Shown one piece after another: positions 12,201 to 23,649 of a DNA stretch of 64,000 nucleotides. The notes beneath the pieces are model-generated. The model was not told the origin of the DNA, made no database searches, and saw only the letters and a list, made by a program, of their open reading frames with translations. The stretch comes from Clitoria ternatea (Eukaryota; Streptophyta; Magnoliopsida; Fabales; Fabaceae): contig CM075676.1 in the NCBI GenBank assembly GCA_037962975.1, positions 93,318,001 through 93,382,000 on the forward strand, written 5' to 3'. Position 1 is the stretch's first letter. Each line of letters begins with the position of its first letter. The position numbers and the translations under genes are program-made.

Positions 12201-15200
12201 TCCAAAATCAACATTGGATCGAAGCGGCTACTGATGAGGGTATTGATAGATTTGAACTCGTGAGGAAGACCTTGCAATACAACTTTGAGATGTTCAGAAT
12301 TCGAGATCGCATATTCAACAGCAAACAGGGAATCAAAGATTAACTTGACGTGTAACAATATTCCAAGATCAATCAATTCTCGAGTGAAATTGTGCAAAGC
12401 TCAGTTTGAAGTTGTTGTGTGTTGGCGCGAGTGAGATATTGAAAGTGTTGGTGGATGCGTTCCTGAAGTTCATACAAGTGGATGCATCCGATCATTCTAG
12501 AAATGACCTTGCTTGAAGTTGACGATTGGAATCATGAGAGTAAGAATTGATCTTTTTGCTCCCAAATATGGAACACAACTGATGCAATTCATGAGACAAT
12601 CTTCTTTTGGGAGAAAACAAAATGGAATTCACAGGTTCAAGAGAAACGAGTGAAGCTGGTGACCTTTTATCACTAGTTCAACTTGTTTCCATAGAAGAAA
12701 GCTGAGATCTGTTAATTTCTTATAAATTGCATGAGTGGACCAGTGGCCAGAGATACGTTTGACAACAGAGTTCTAGGAGGATAGGTGTTCACCGGTTGTG
12801 TGCAGTCGGGAGGTGGTGGTGGAGGAGGTGCTGGATACAGTTGACATCCATGGATCAAGGAGCTCATGATACCATACTACTATTCTAAATTGAGAGAAAA
12901 TAGAAGAGAGTTTGAGATGAGAATACTGTGCTTTAACTAACCAAGAGAGAACTACAAGGGTGGCTCTGTTTATAAAGCATATAAGTGTTCAAGAGAAGAA
13001 ACCTAAACTAACATGGTTAGTTGTAACCTCCTAATAGCTACTAACAATCTGGAATTATATTCCAGTGTGGGTTAACCCACAATACAAGAGATACCTCTTA
13101 TACTTCTAAGTAGACCATTATACAATAATACAACAGATTTTCAATTAAAAAAAATAATGCAATTAACTGCATGAATAATTTATGGTTCCTCCATAAAAAG
13201 CAATTGAAAAAACAGACCTTTCTCTAATTATTTTGCAATGCTATATTCACTTTCAGATGCTTGAAACAAAAGTTTGAACAAGTACAAACACTAGAAAGTC
13301 ATTGAAAAAACAGACCTTCCTCTAACTTGGCCAAGAATTTCTTCTGCTTTTGCACCGTAACCTTTGTCAGCACCACTCTGCATACAGATGAACCAACACA
13401 CATTAGTTAGAGAAGGAGAAAAATTATACCACAAAATGCATGGAGGAAGAAACATGAGAAAAACAATCAATTTTATCACACCTTTGCCCAATAAGAGTTA
13501 TCCTGAAGCCTCTCGTCAGCAAATTGCACCTTGTCAACTTGTATTCGTTGAAAGGCCACCGTCCCTGATTTCTGCTGCAGTTGCAATTTTTACAGAGAAG
13601 AATATCACCACAAGCACAAATGACTCTTGTCATCAGTTTCAATTTACATTCTATACGCATTTGGGGAGTAACTATTAGTTATGTCATACCTCAACTGATC
13701 CGTTTTGTTGTTTCTTCTGGGACCTCTGCGCAGAAGATTTATCTCCACCATTCTCATCATTCCCATTTAATTTATCATTTGGTGTTTTCTGCAATCGATC
13801 ACCACTAACTTGTCCACTTGCCACAATATTCTCTTCACTAGAATTCAAATCACTCTCCAAGTTTCCGTTTGTTTTTCCTGACTGCTCTCCTTTCTTAGAT
13901 TCATTCAATTTTTCTAGTTTTCTACGTTTGGTTTCTTCATCTGCCTTTATATCTTCAACCTGTTGACCATTTTCCTCAGAAATTTGTCTTTTTCTTTTCT
14001 TAGAATCTTTCTTATCCTCATGTATCATTTCTTTTTTTGATGGTTTGCCATTCTCTATTTTTGAAACAGTTCCATTAGGATTTCCAATCTGCTCTGTTGC
14101 ATCCCCTACACTACTTGGCTTGTCTTTCCTTTTACTTTTGGACTTGGATTTCTTCTCTGCCTCGGCACCATTAATAACTTTTCCATCTTTAGATACATCA
14201 TCCTTTACTTTATTTACTGTATCTGCAGCTGGTGATGTCACTTGACTATCTTCCACATTATTGGCAAGAGATTCAGAATTTAACTTGCGTTTCTTTTTCT
14301 TCTTTTCCTTGGATTTACCCTCTTCTTTGTTTTCAGAATTCATACCTACAACTAGTAGGAAGTAGAAGAACCAATATAAAGATTGGGCACAGGGGCTCAG
14401 AAAGTAACATAATGAGTTATGCAAACAAGTATTGAGAAAGGGAGAGGAGATTGCCACGATGAAAAAAATCAGCTGCCCAGTGCACAAGGCTTCCACCTGG
14501 TACGATCTGGGGCAGCCTTACCCCTGCAAGCAGAAGGCTATTTCCAGGAATTGTTTTGACTTCCAGATCACAAAGCATCAATCAACCTTACCATTGCACT
14601 AAGAAAGCTGCCACAACAAAAGAAATTTTTTAAGGATTTTGAAGCTTACCTTGCTCTGTGTGATCATTGACATTTAACTTAGCATCTTTGCCACTGAAAA
14701 GAATCAAAATCAAGGATGAGCTCAATTAACATTTAAATGTGTAAGAACTGATGCTTAATAGATCCAAAACACCATTCATTCAGAGACTAGATGGTGCAGC
14801 AGCAATTAGAAAAGTGAGTAACACTGATACTTAATAGATCCAAAACACCATTCATTCAATGAGACTAGTTGGTGCAGCAGCAATTCGAAAAGTGGGTAAC
14901 ACTGACTCCCAATCATAGGCCCAAACTTTCTGACAAGTAATTACGATTGTCGCTGCATGGATCCTCAGGCAACATCTGACAAGTGTCAGCTACATAATTG
15001 CAGTGTCCATTTACATAAAAAAATTAGGAAAAAATTTGTATAGTACATTTTGAAAGTTTACATGAGAATAATGATAAACAACAAGGCAGTGCACAGTTTA
15101 CAGCAATGAGAAATATACTTTAAAAAAAGTAAAATGCCAGCATCTTCATAGGCATCTCTATGTCCCCCTACACAAGGGTATGATTGGGTTTATGATTTCT

Positions 15201-16553
15201 CTCTGGAGCTTTAGAGCTTAGAGTTAGATAGTTGTTTTAAAGGACTTCATTCTGAGAAGTAATACACAAAAAGATAGTGCAGGGTATTCATGGGTAGATT
15301 GGCTCCGTGTTATTTCTGTTATTGCTTTTTTGGTTTGGAGAACATTTGGCCCGGTCACAGATACGATTTTAATATTCCAGAAGATAATCCTAATAAAAAT
15401 CTAGGGAAAATATTGTTGCCCACTACTCCTGAGAGTTTACCAGTCAGACACTCCCAGGTTTTTAATAAAAACCAGTGTCTTATTTACCACACAATTAAAA
15501 CAAAACAATATTTCAGTAGCATAAGAACATTTTAATTATACATAAGCTACTTCAACAACAGTATTCTTAAAGCCACCAGAAATTGCAAGATACTTTACCA
15601 ATGTTGCAAGCGACAACTAACATATGCTTTCACAAAAGAGCACCTATTGTTAGAGAATATCAGAGAGGCATTGACTCTTTTATAGTTTTATTTACATTTT
15701 TGGTGTGGTCCAAGAGAAACACTTATCATGGTCAAATCTTTCACCATAGCCACGTCAACAGTTCAGAGCAAGTCACTACCTAACAACACAAAGCTAATGC
15801 TTATAGCCTTACCATGTTTCCAAATACTTGAGACATATTTCTTCCAGATCAACTGACGAACCCTCCAAATCATCTTCCTGTCACAAGCAAGAGCAACAAT
15901 GTAAAACAAAAGAAGGAGAATTCAGAGTTTCACACACATCTATTAACATCAGTGAAAACGAAAACATAAATACGGGACATAGAGAGATTCTAGTCAATAT
16001 GTGTCAACACGGTACACATTATTTCTCAAAGCAACCTTGTTAATTGTTATCCAAGCGAGAAACTATAGTTTCAACTTGATTCAAAAATGTAAAACAAGGG
16101 ATTTCCCTCTTCCTACTCCTTCCAACATATTTAATGAATCAAAATCACAAAACCAGAATAAAAAAACATTTTTTGAGAATATAAAATAAGATAAAAGTAT
16201 TGTCTAATGCTAAATTATTAAAGTGTAACACCCTATGTATAACTATAAGTTATGAACTTTATCAAGCATGGGATTAGGTCGAACAAAGTCATCAAGTTTC
16301 AACCCAACCAGACGATGAAGCAATAGGAACCCACCTCAATTTGGGCCTCGGAGCGGAACTTTTTGAGGGCTTTGGAGAAGCCACTGCGTTGCAAATAATG
16401 CGCAATGGATTGGTGAAGGAGGAACTTGGGTTCTCGTTTGAAGTTGAGGGTACTTTCGTTGTGCTTCATGGTTAGGTTGCTTAACAGAACTTGGCGAGGT
16501 GTGAAAGCGAAGAGGGTGGAGATTCCTTTGTTAGCTGTTGGAGTTGCAGGCAT
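9278..16553 (-). CDS. LisH and SRP40-C domain nucleolar/coiled-body phosphoprotein-like protein (7 exons, 414 aa)
   Basis: Exons in transcription order: 16335-16553, 15813-15877, 14650-14693, 13690-14345, 13482-13574, 13316-13377, 9278-9383. Every junction is GT/AG, phases agree, and the total is 1245 bases. The start is the first ATG after an in-frame TGA. Residues ~44-73 form a LisH motif (FLLHQSIAHYLQRSGFSKAL). Residues ~112-328 are a Lys/Glu/Ser-rich disordered region with KKKKRK-type nuclear or nucleolar signals. Residues ~331-414 are the SRP40 C-terminal domain (VAFQRIQVDKVQFADERLQD, SYWAK, GYGAKAEEILGQVRGR, DFRHEKTKKKRG, FNYSDDD). The family (yeast Srp40, animal NOLC1/Nopp140, Arabidopsis relatives) chaperones box C/D and H/ACA snoRNPs. 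All exons are open, so the gene looks functional. The last intron (9384-13315, 3.9 kb) contains a degenerate copia element in the same orientation. Confidence 0.9.
9785..9958 (-). repeat. 3' LTR of the intronic copia element
   Basis: Aligns by eye with 12877-13135 with clear divergence, including indels. Ends approximate. Confidence 0.65.
9960..11140 (-). pseudogene. Copia reverse transcriptase and RNase H remnant
   Basis: Minus-strand pieces read FHETFSPVIKPVTIRL, QLDVNNAFQDG, CRLHKSLYGLKQAPRTWFDK and VYADDIIVIG (the catalytic YxDD), then FALKQLGTLDYLL and an ISSPM..YRSVVGA block leading to RNase H. Stops and at least two frame changes break it (for example directly before the YADD segment). 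Copia type by the SLYGLKQAPR and YADD motifs. Confidence 0.85.
11267..12060 (-). pseudogene. Copia integrase core and C-terminal remnant
   Basis: The minus strand at 11880-12060 encodes VQ-type core residues (TDWGGEFRPF, then CGIIHRLICP). 11267-11863 encodes the C-terminal part with CLFLGYFTSHKGYKCL and GRLFISKDVLFNETRFPY, the usual copia post-integrase block. Frames are broken. The N-terminal HHCC zinc region is absent. Confidence 0.8.
12065..12397 (-). pseudogene. Copia gag (UBN2-type) remnant
   Basis: About 110 codons with the gag signature LGILLHVKLIFDSLF, LKVVLQGLPHEFKSINTLI, and ILEVEALLLAQEAQLERF. It ends directly against the integrase core, with the zinc knuckle, protease and integrase N-terminus missing, so an internal deletion lies near 12062. 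Confidence 0.8.
12877..13135 (-). repeat. 5' LTR of the intronic copia element
   Basis: On the minus strand starts TGTTGTATTATTG at 13135 and ends two or three bases before the primer-binding-like site. A TATA-like TTTATAAAC lies near 12970. Confidence 0.65.
14748..14900. repeat. 76-bp tandem duplication in intron 3 of the LisH/SRP40 gene
   Basis: Two copies (14748-14823, 14824-14900) begin CTGATRCTTAATAGATCC and end GTRAGTAACACTGA-like. They differ at a few positions and one indel. Located in the intron between exons 3 and 2. Confidence 0.85.
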
Positions 16554-16652
16554 GCGACTGCCAGTTTCTTCTGTGTCCCCTGCAACTGCTCACAACAACA
16601 ACAAAGGGTTCAATTAGGGTTTTATCACCACCCTTCCAATGCCCACGCGCCA

Positions 16653-16677
16653 ATATATATATATATATATATATATA
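16653..16677. repeat. (AT)n microsatellite upstream of the LisH/SRP40 gene
   Basis: About 25 bases of AT, 100 bases upstream of the ATG at 16553. It may stand in for a TATA element, but that is speculation. Confidence 0.9.
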
Positions 16678-16927
16678 AGTTCTCTTGTGATTGGGAAAAA
16701 AACGAATCTCAATCGTATAACTATAGTTGAGGTTAAAAGTTTTTTAAAGTTACATGACAATTTAAAAAATCACTTGATTTTTTTAAAAGCTCACATAATT
16801 AATTTCAATAATTCATTATATGGTTATATGGTTCAGTTTTACTTTCACATAAGAAAATCTTTTTCATATGATACATTTTCTTTCTTTTCCTTGTAGAAAA
16901 ATATTTTTTTTTGTTGAGCCTCTAAAA

Positions 16928-17815
16928 TGTAACATCCCAGTATTTAAAATTAATTATTTACGCTATTGGGAATTAATAAATAAATTGTTGAGAGTAAGTG
17001 AAAATTAATTAAATTAATTTGGGTATTTTAAATTGATGATAAAATTAAATTAATTTATTAAGGAGATTAATTAAGAAGATTAGTTCTAAATTAAATTGTG
17101 AGGGTAGCTACCATGAGGTAGGAGTAAAAAGATTAATTACTTAAGGTAAAAGTGAGTTTTATTAAGAAAATAGAAAAGAAACATGTAAGAGGATAAAAAC
17201 GCCCTTGAACTTAAATTTATTTTTTTCAATTCCTTTGTTCTCCATTGCATTCACATGTGAGAACAAAGAGAGAAAGAAACAGGGTGCTCTATTTCCATGG
17301 TCGTCAGTAGGGAGCCATAATCGAAGTATGATTGCTTGCTGGAAACTAAAATTGAAGGCACCATCGCAACCGGGGGAATGAGATGAGTATATAGGCGGGT
17401 TCAATTTCATGGTTTCTTCTTTTTCTCTCTAAGCCAAAATTGGCACATGCGTGGGGGGATCTTCGTTTTCATTTTACGGCACATTGGAGCTTGAAAATCG
17501 TTCTATATGAAGTGGCTGTCAATGAATGATGAATGAGGTTTCGTTTTTGTGTCGTAGGTGGCGGACCGAGTGACGGGAAGTTGCTCACGTGGGTCTTAAA
17601 GCGGAGGTCAAAATCGTCAAAGGTAAGTTTCAGAAACTCAAATAAGATTTTGGATTAGTTTTGATATAATAGGTTTTCATTCCGGATGTCGAAACATTAT
17701 GTGGATTCATAAAATTTTGGATTTTAGATTTTCGGTGAAGTTTGGTGAAGTCGGCATTGATTTTAAGAATTGGAAGCATGAAAACAAGGTAAGGGAGTGT
17801 GTTTGGCGTATAAAT
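16928..17815. mobile_element. LTR relic starting TGTAACATCCC
   Basis: Begins with the TGTAACATCC terminus shared by many Ty3/gypsy LTRs of this window, has no coding capacity, and is interrupted by a second TGTAACATCC terminus at 17816. The far end was not found, so the boundaries and whether this is a separate insertion are uncertain. Confidence 0.4.
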
Positions 17816-20460
17816 TGTAACATCCTTGATGTTTTAATGGTAAAAAATAAATTATTGAGTTTAAATAATAGTAAACAAAGAAAAGAAAAGGGAAATGGAA
17901 TTTAAAATGGGATTTTAAGGAAAATGGAATCAGGACCCTGACACGTAGCGTGGCTGGGACGCATAGCATCGGGTGTAAATTAGTGAGCTGACGCGTAGCG
18001 TCGGTGTCGTGATCAGTTTAAAACCAAGGCATGCAAAAACAGAATGGCAGAACATCATTTCGTTTTCCCTTTCTTTTCTCTTGCGACTTTCACTCTGAGC
18101 TTGGTGGAATCATTGGTTTTTGGTGGTTTTGTGCATAAAGGGCTAAGGTAATGCCAATGGGATTTTCAAATTCAATTCTTTCCTTCTCCTCATTTCCCTC
18201 TCTTTAAACCGCAAATGCATGTGGTGGTAGGAATGTTGATTCTGAATTTTGATGAGATTGGGGACTGAGGTTATGTGTTTGGAGGTGTGAGGAAGACAAT
18301 GTATTAATCGGAATGATGTTTCGGTGACCGTGGGTGCCCCAACGAGCATTGGGCGAGCAATCGATGAAATGGGCGTCAAGTTTGGAAGAGGAACGGTGAA
18401 TCAAGAACCAGAGGACGCAATCGACACCAAAAGCAAATTTTAGAAGTTTGGAATCGAGGTAATGAGGTGTTTGGGTCGTAATTAATTAGGATTTGATAAT
18501 ATGATAGCTTCAAGAGACTTAACAATTATTTAGAAAATGTTGAGGATGACATAGAGTGGTTAAATATAATTAATACGATTTTATAAGCATGTTTGAATGT
18601 GAATATATTATTATTTGATAAAGAATTATGTTAATTTGAGTAAATGTGAGCCAGAAATTAAGGAAATAAATATGTAAATTATATGCATGGGTAACATCAA
18701 ATAAATTATGGATTTTGATTGGTGATAGTGATGTGTGGTGTGATAATTGTTGATATTGATGTATATGATTTGATGAGGGTTCATGACATAATGAGTATGT
18801 GTATGTGTACATGGCCTATGATGATGGGCTTGGCAAGTAGGCCGCCTGAGTGATGATTATATGTCAGTTTCTGACGATGTGTATTAGATATATTGATATT
18901 ATGCCATGTATGATAGAAGTTGTTATATGATTATGTGGTGTGGGGTGGCCGACGGTATATATAGCCCCTCGTTTTCTGGCTCTTGTGGCCTTTGTGTCCA
19001 ATTGAGCTACCCAGTGGTCAAGTAGGACCCAATGGTTGAGGTGAAGAGTCAAGCAGGACTCGGTGGGCCAAGCAGGGTCCACGGGGTGTCAAGTAGGACC
19101 CCTCAGCTGAAGGCCAATCCTTTAGTATCCGGATACTAGGCGTCGAATTATATGAGAGTCAGTTATGATATTTAATGAGACTGTCAATATTATGTGAATT
19201 GTATTAATTAAATGAATTAGGTGTGGATGATGACTAATATGTGATTTAGGGTGATGTGATAGGCCAATGGTGCTAATTAGGTTGAGAAATAATATATGTT
19301 GTATATAGTTAGTATTGTGAAGTAATTTATGAAAAGAGATAGTAAATATCTGGATATACATAGACATATATGCACGTGTGCAGGGGACCGAAGGAAGTTA
19401 CTAAATAATATGGATAGTAGGTATTATTAAGTTTATCATTCTGTTCTATATTAATTATGATATGCCAAACACTCACCCTTGCTATTGTTTCTTTAATTTT
19501 AGTGACTAGTGACAGGGATGATGCTAATGCCCCGGAGGTGCGCCAAGTGGAGGATTGATGCCAAGGAATAAGTGAATCGATGAATAGTTTGTAGCATGTG
19601 ATAGTCTGTTGGATTTATTTGATAAGTTGAAATTGGATATGTGTATAATAAACTAGTTAACTATGTGTGGTGGATTAACTATACTATGCTTTGGTTAATA
19701 GTTGCACTTAGGTTGGTATGTCGATGATAATGCATGATGAAATAGTTAGTAGGTGATGTGATGAAGATATAAATGATCAATGGTGATGTTAGTGATTCGA
19801 ATCTGTGATGATTTGTTATGTAATGTAATGTGTGGATTATTATGAATTGGCATGGAGCCAATGTTGTGTGAATGATTGATATGGGCAGGTTTTGTAAATT
19901 GCATGATTGAGATGTTGTGTGTTTGTAATGTGATTGATTGATGTGGTGGGTAGTAAATTGATGATTTGATTGAATTAGGAAGTTATGCATATAGTGAACA
20001 ATTATGGAATTAAGGAACTAAATAGTTGGTTTTGAGATCCGGTGGGTTTCGAGACCTCCGGAAGGTGCTAGTAGGTTCTTTAGGACATTTAGGATCTGTG
20101 TATATTGGCCTTAGGCCAATTGGAACCCAATTAGGGTGTTTGGTGCAAGTGTTTTGCATAAAAAGGGTTTAAACGGCATTTTGTGCATATCTTGTGCATA
20201 TGTTGGAATTTTAGCGAACGGACAGCGCTAACAGTTCCGAAATGGGAAAATATATGGCCCACGAAGTTTCGTGGCAATCGGACCTGAAACGGGCCAATTG
20301 GGTAGGTTAGAAGTTGGCCGATTGGACTAAATTATGTATCAATACCAGGTTTGTTACTGTCATGCTGACGCGTCAGCCTAGTGCACAACTTCAGAGCTGC
20401 ACAGGGGAGCTCACGGTAGCGTGGGACTGACGTGTAGCGTCAGACCCGATGTTTCTAAAA
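17816..20460. mobile_element. Long LTR relic with GACGC-GTA-GCGTC dyads (related to family X)
   Basis: Starts TGTAACATCCTTG. The part at 18940-19130 (GAGCTACCCAGTGG, repeated CAAGTAGGACC) matches the reverse complement of 4880-5030. Near both ends it carries dyads of the type TGACGCGTAGCGTC: 17938-17954, 17957-17972, 17987-18006, and 20364-20378 (GCTGACGCGTCAGC, a perfect 14-bp palindrome), 20410-20425 and 20427-20445. No protein domain and no clear target duplication. The right end is approximate. Confidence 0.5.
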
Positions 20461-20975
20461 TTTTAGATTTTCAATTTAAATGAGGTTTTACACTTTCAAA
20501 TGGTTTTATGATTACATTTTTGGAACTTTTTGGTAAAAATAAATATTTTCTTAAATTATGATATAATTAAATTATTTAATCGAATAAAATTTATCATGAA
20601 TTTTAATAAAATGAATGACAATAAATGTAAATTGACTTAGGATGTCACGTAGATTTATGGAAATGGTAGTGAAAGTCAATTGACACAATTCAGGAAAAGT
20701 GTAGACTAAGCTAAGCGTGTTAATTTTCTTTAAAGGTGTGTATGTGTATGTATTGTTTGACATATTTGATCTAATGGTGTTGATGGGTAATTGGAATTTG
20801 GAATAATGTGAATAATGGCATAATTGCTATTGAATATAAAATTGATATGATGACATAGTGAGAAGTAATTATGTGATGATAACCTATACAAATGTGTTTT
20901 TCTTAATGATGATTATATTGTGCATAATAATAAGATATAATGAGTAATGTTTTGGATGATGATTGTTCTGTTTGG
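20461..20975. other. AT-rich DNA between LTR relics
   Basis: No gene, RNA or element end recognised; possibly the tail of the preceding LTR relic. Confidence 0.4.
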
Positions 20976-21556
20976 TGTTCAGGATCAAAGGTTGACCTCC
21001 TTCAACCGGAGTCCGAAATAACCTCTCGTGCTCTCAATTTTACACCACCTCAGTGGAGTACGGTATTTTATACTCAGGTCTAGTAAGGAACCTAAGCTAT
21101 TCGCGTTAAGGTATAAGGTTGACGTTTAATCCGCACCGAAGTCGAGGGGACACACTGGAGGTGCTCTAGCAAAAGACTCTCTGATGCTTAAGTCAGTACG
21201 GGTATTACGGAAATACAAGTATTACGGAGGTTACTTTCAATGATTTCTTTAGTTTTGGTTCAAGTAATAAATAAGTTGTATTTATAGGAGTTAACTGAGT
21301 AAGAGAAGTGATTTGACCATTTTTCTAACTTACTATAGCAACAGTGTTTGCAGGGACATGTTACCCATACCTCTTCTAACTCACGTTTGGATGTCAGATC
21401 ATTGACCGGAGTTATCACTGTATAGCCGTACTCACGCTTATTTGGGACCCCGGTTTAGATGACTTGACCCAATATTCCTTGTACTTTTGATGACGAGGCA
21501 TGAAGTTGGAAGCACCCCGTCTATAAGTCTTGGGGTCCGGTATGCACCCCAGATCA
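20976..21556 (-). mobile_element. Solo LTR, TGATCCGG family, 581 bp
   Basis: On the minus strand starts TGATCTGGGGTGCATACCGG and ends CCTGAACA. Flanks are TTTGG and TTTGC (4 of 5 match). A minus-strand TATA (CTATAAATACAAC, near 21281-21293) precedes the conserved motif CTGACTTAAGCATCAGAGAG (21189-21208). It matches 59871-60971 clearly over the same order of blocks. Confidence 0.7.
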
Positions 21557-21918
21557 TTTGCCCTCTAGTTCTTTGTTGTGACGATGTCGTAATAATGAGC
21601 TATCATGACTTTGGATGGGGCACTTATTCTAGGACTTGTAAGATTTTTGACCGGTGTTACAACATAATCGATGTGTGGATTCTTTTGTACTGACATGCTC
21701 TATTGGTTAGGTAGAGCATTTAATGTGCGCCACCTAAAAAAGTTGTCATTCATGGGGATAGCTGATGTGGCGAGTCACGAATGGACGTGTTTTTCACGTG
21801 CCATCAGATGATGTCATCAAGATGTAAAGCGATGCCTGTTTTTAGGCCGTGTCGTTTTAACTTCCACTCCATCCATGGGCTGCGACGGTTGAACTTCGGC
21901 CCATGGAACCTTGACGCC

Positions 21919-21928
21919 TATATAAAAA
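21919..21928 (+). promoter_or_regulatory. TATA box of the transposon ORF
   Basis: TATATAAAAA about 160 bases upstream of the ATG at 22082, with a pyrimidine-rich leader between them. Confidence 0.55.
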
Positions 21929-22081
21929 AGGGTCTCTTCATCGATTTCTCATTTTGTGTTTTTATCTAGAAACTCTGCCCGTCCGTAGTCTCTGCTTCTT
22001 CTTGACCTCGTCCTAGCCCGTACTAGAAGAGTCGTCCGCACTATCCATTCAGGTAGCCCTTGACCCCTTTTTTTACTTACA

Positions 22082-23649
22082 ATGTCTTTGTCTTCTAACA
22101 ACGGCCAAGGGGACGATAGTTCAATTGAAATTATTTCTCCCTCAGTCTCTTGGCCGCCTGAAGTTCCTCGTCGAGGACCTCGGTTCACACAAACGAATAT
22201 TCATAGGTGGGTGACTTTTGGTGACTGGGGTAACCTTAATCCCCAAGAACCGGCCTCCTCCTCCTCCGAAATTCGTGAACCTAAATCCCCTTTACCACTC
22301 TTGTCGCTGGACCGAGATACGAATTCCAGCGTAGTTCACTACTACGCTGATGATACTAATTTTTACTCAACTGTTCCATTTCTAGAACACGTTGTTACAA
22401 TGGATGCCGCCAGAACATCCATGGTGAGAATAATCCTAGGGGTACCTACATGATCGCAGACAAAATTGATTGGCTAGCCTGGAAAACTGAAGATCCATAC
22501 TTTTGGGTAGCCAGAGATGTCGTAGCCGCCTACAGCACCCATGTCGTATCCGAGGACGACATAGAGATTGAAGCTGAATCTTTTTGGTGAGCGAAGAAGC
22601 ATGCCAAGTCTTTCCGTCTCTTTACCCTTACTTATGCAGACCGTATCTGCCACATACCGTGGGACCGCTTCCTCTTCTTCCACAACTATACCTTGGTGAA
22701 ATTGGGAGTCTGATTCCCACTGAACAAGTTCGAGATGGGGGTGTTATGTTTTTTAGACATCGCCCCTAATCAACTCCATCCTAACGGCTGGGTTTTGGTA
22801 ATGTCCCTTCAAGTTCTTGGAAAACACCTCCGCTTTACTCTCATCGTCGCCATCTTTTCTAGGTACGCTAGGGTGATGCACCGAGGTGGCGCCAGAATGG
22901 GCTACATTAATTTGAGATGTCAGAGTGACATCATCAATTTTGAAACGTATACTGACTCTTGCAAGATGTTTGGAGCGTTTTTCAAGAATTCCTTTTTTAA
23001 GCTTTACGTTGAGGGGTCGATGTCCCCCTTTTGAAAGGATAAAGAAGGTCAGTTTTTGATCCATACCAGATAGACCCACAGACATTTTCTCCTAAAGAGT
23101 TCGGCTTACGCAGTCGATGAGAGCTCTCTCTCTGAACCTTCTAGGGTTGTGGTTGACGCCCTTCACAATATTTCCCGAGGTTCTCCCCTCAAATGGCGCT
23201 CTCTCCTGGGCACCTTGGAGACACGAATTAAGTACCTCACTCATTTGGGTATTTACCCTTTCTCTTTCTTTTTCTTGTTGAATTCTTGCACTGCGACTGT
23301 AATAATAACTTTTCTTTGTCTCTTTTTAGGGAATATGAGCATTGACGCACTAGAGGCTCTCTGGAAGTTTGTAGAGGGCTCCGAAGCCGATGTGGATGGG
23401 GAGAACAATGCTACCCTGAAACTGAAAAAGGCCTCCAACCTTCAGATCCCAAGAGGAACAGTCCGGATCGAAGATGCCCTTTTTAAGAAAAAAATGGGGA
23501 AGAAACAAAAAGAAGGTGCCTCCAAAAGGCAAAAGGTTGACCCCGACTAAAAAGCGCTAGACAAGGGGAAGGGGTTGCCACTAAAGAGTTTGCTGAGCAG
23601 GAGCCTCCAGTTGTTGAATCTAGCGTGAGTGCTCTGGAGGAGCTCCTTG
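22082..23649 (+). pseudogene. Plant transposon ORF, 'putative gypsy type transposon'-like, 5' segment
   Basis: Starts ATG TCT TTG with a Ser/Pro-rich N-terminus. After a frame change near 22450 it encodes the family core: WVARDVVAAYSTHVVSEDDI, DRICHIPWDRFLFFHNYTLV, FPLNKFEMGVLCFLDIAPNQ, LHPNGWVLVM and LRCQSDIINF, then WRSLLGTLETRIKYL. The FPL..F...L....I...QL.PN.W pattern is that of Pfam 'Transposase_28 / putative gypsy type transposon' (from memory, not searched). Stops break it: TGA after FW, TGA in GV-FPL, then TGA and TAG near 23030-23065. The first two fit CGA to TGA. A possible intron lies at about 23246-23330. Its 3' end at 23649 is cut by a solo LTR. Not expected to be functional. Confidence 0.65.

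Larger units (their letters stand above)
9785..13135 (-). mobile_element. Degenerate Ty1/copia element in the last intron of the LisH/SRP40 gene
   Basis: Two related LTRs (about 9785-9958 and 12877-13135) share GAGATGAGARTACT, CTACAAGGGTGGC and TAACCTCCTA blocks. A primer-binding-like site (TGGTATCATGAGC on the minus strand) sits at 12862-12874. Between them lie gag, integrase, reverse transcriptase and RNase H remnants, all on the minus strand with stops and shifts. The 3' LTR seems to lack its first ~60 bases. The insertion is old: the LTRs differ by many substitutions and indels. It lies wholly inside the intron, so the host reading frame is untouched. Confidence 0.85.

Noticed and set aside
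16653..16677. (AT)n as the certain TATA box of the LisH/SRP40 gene
   Set aside because: Suitable position but a microsatellite cannot be told apart from a TATA box by sequence alone.
18143..19990. His/Thr-rich minus-strand ORFs
   Set aside because: They follow TGATG-rich LTR sequence; no domain, no conserved frame.
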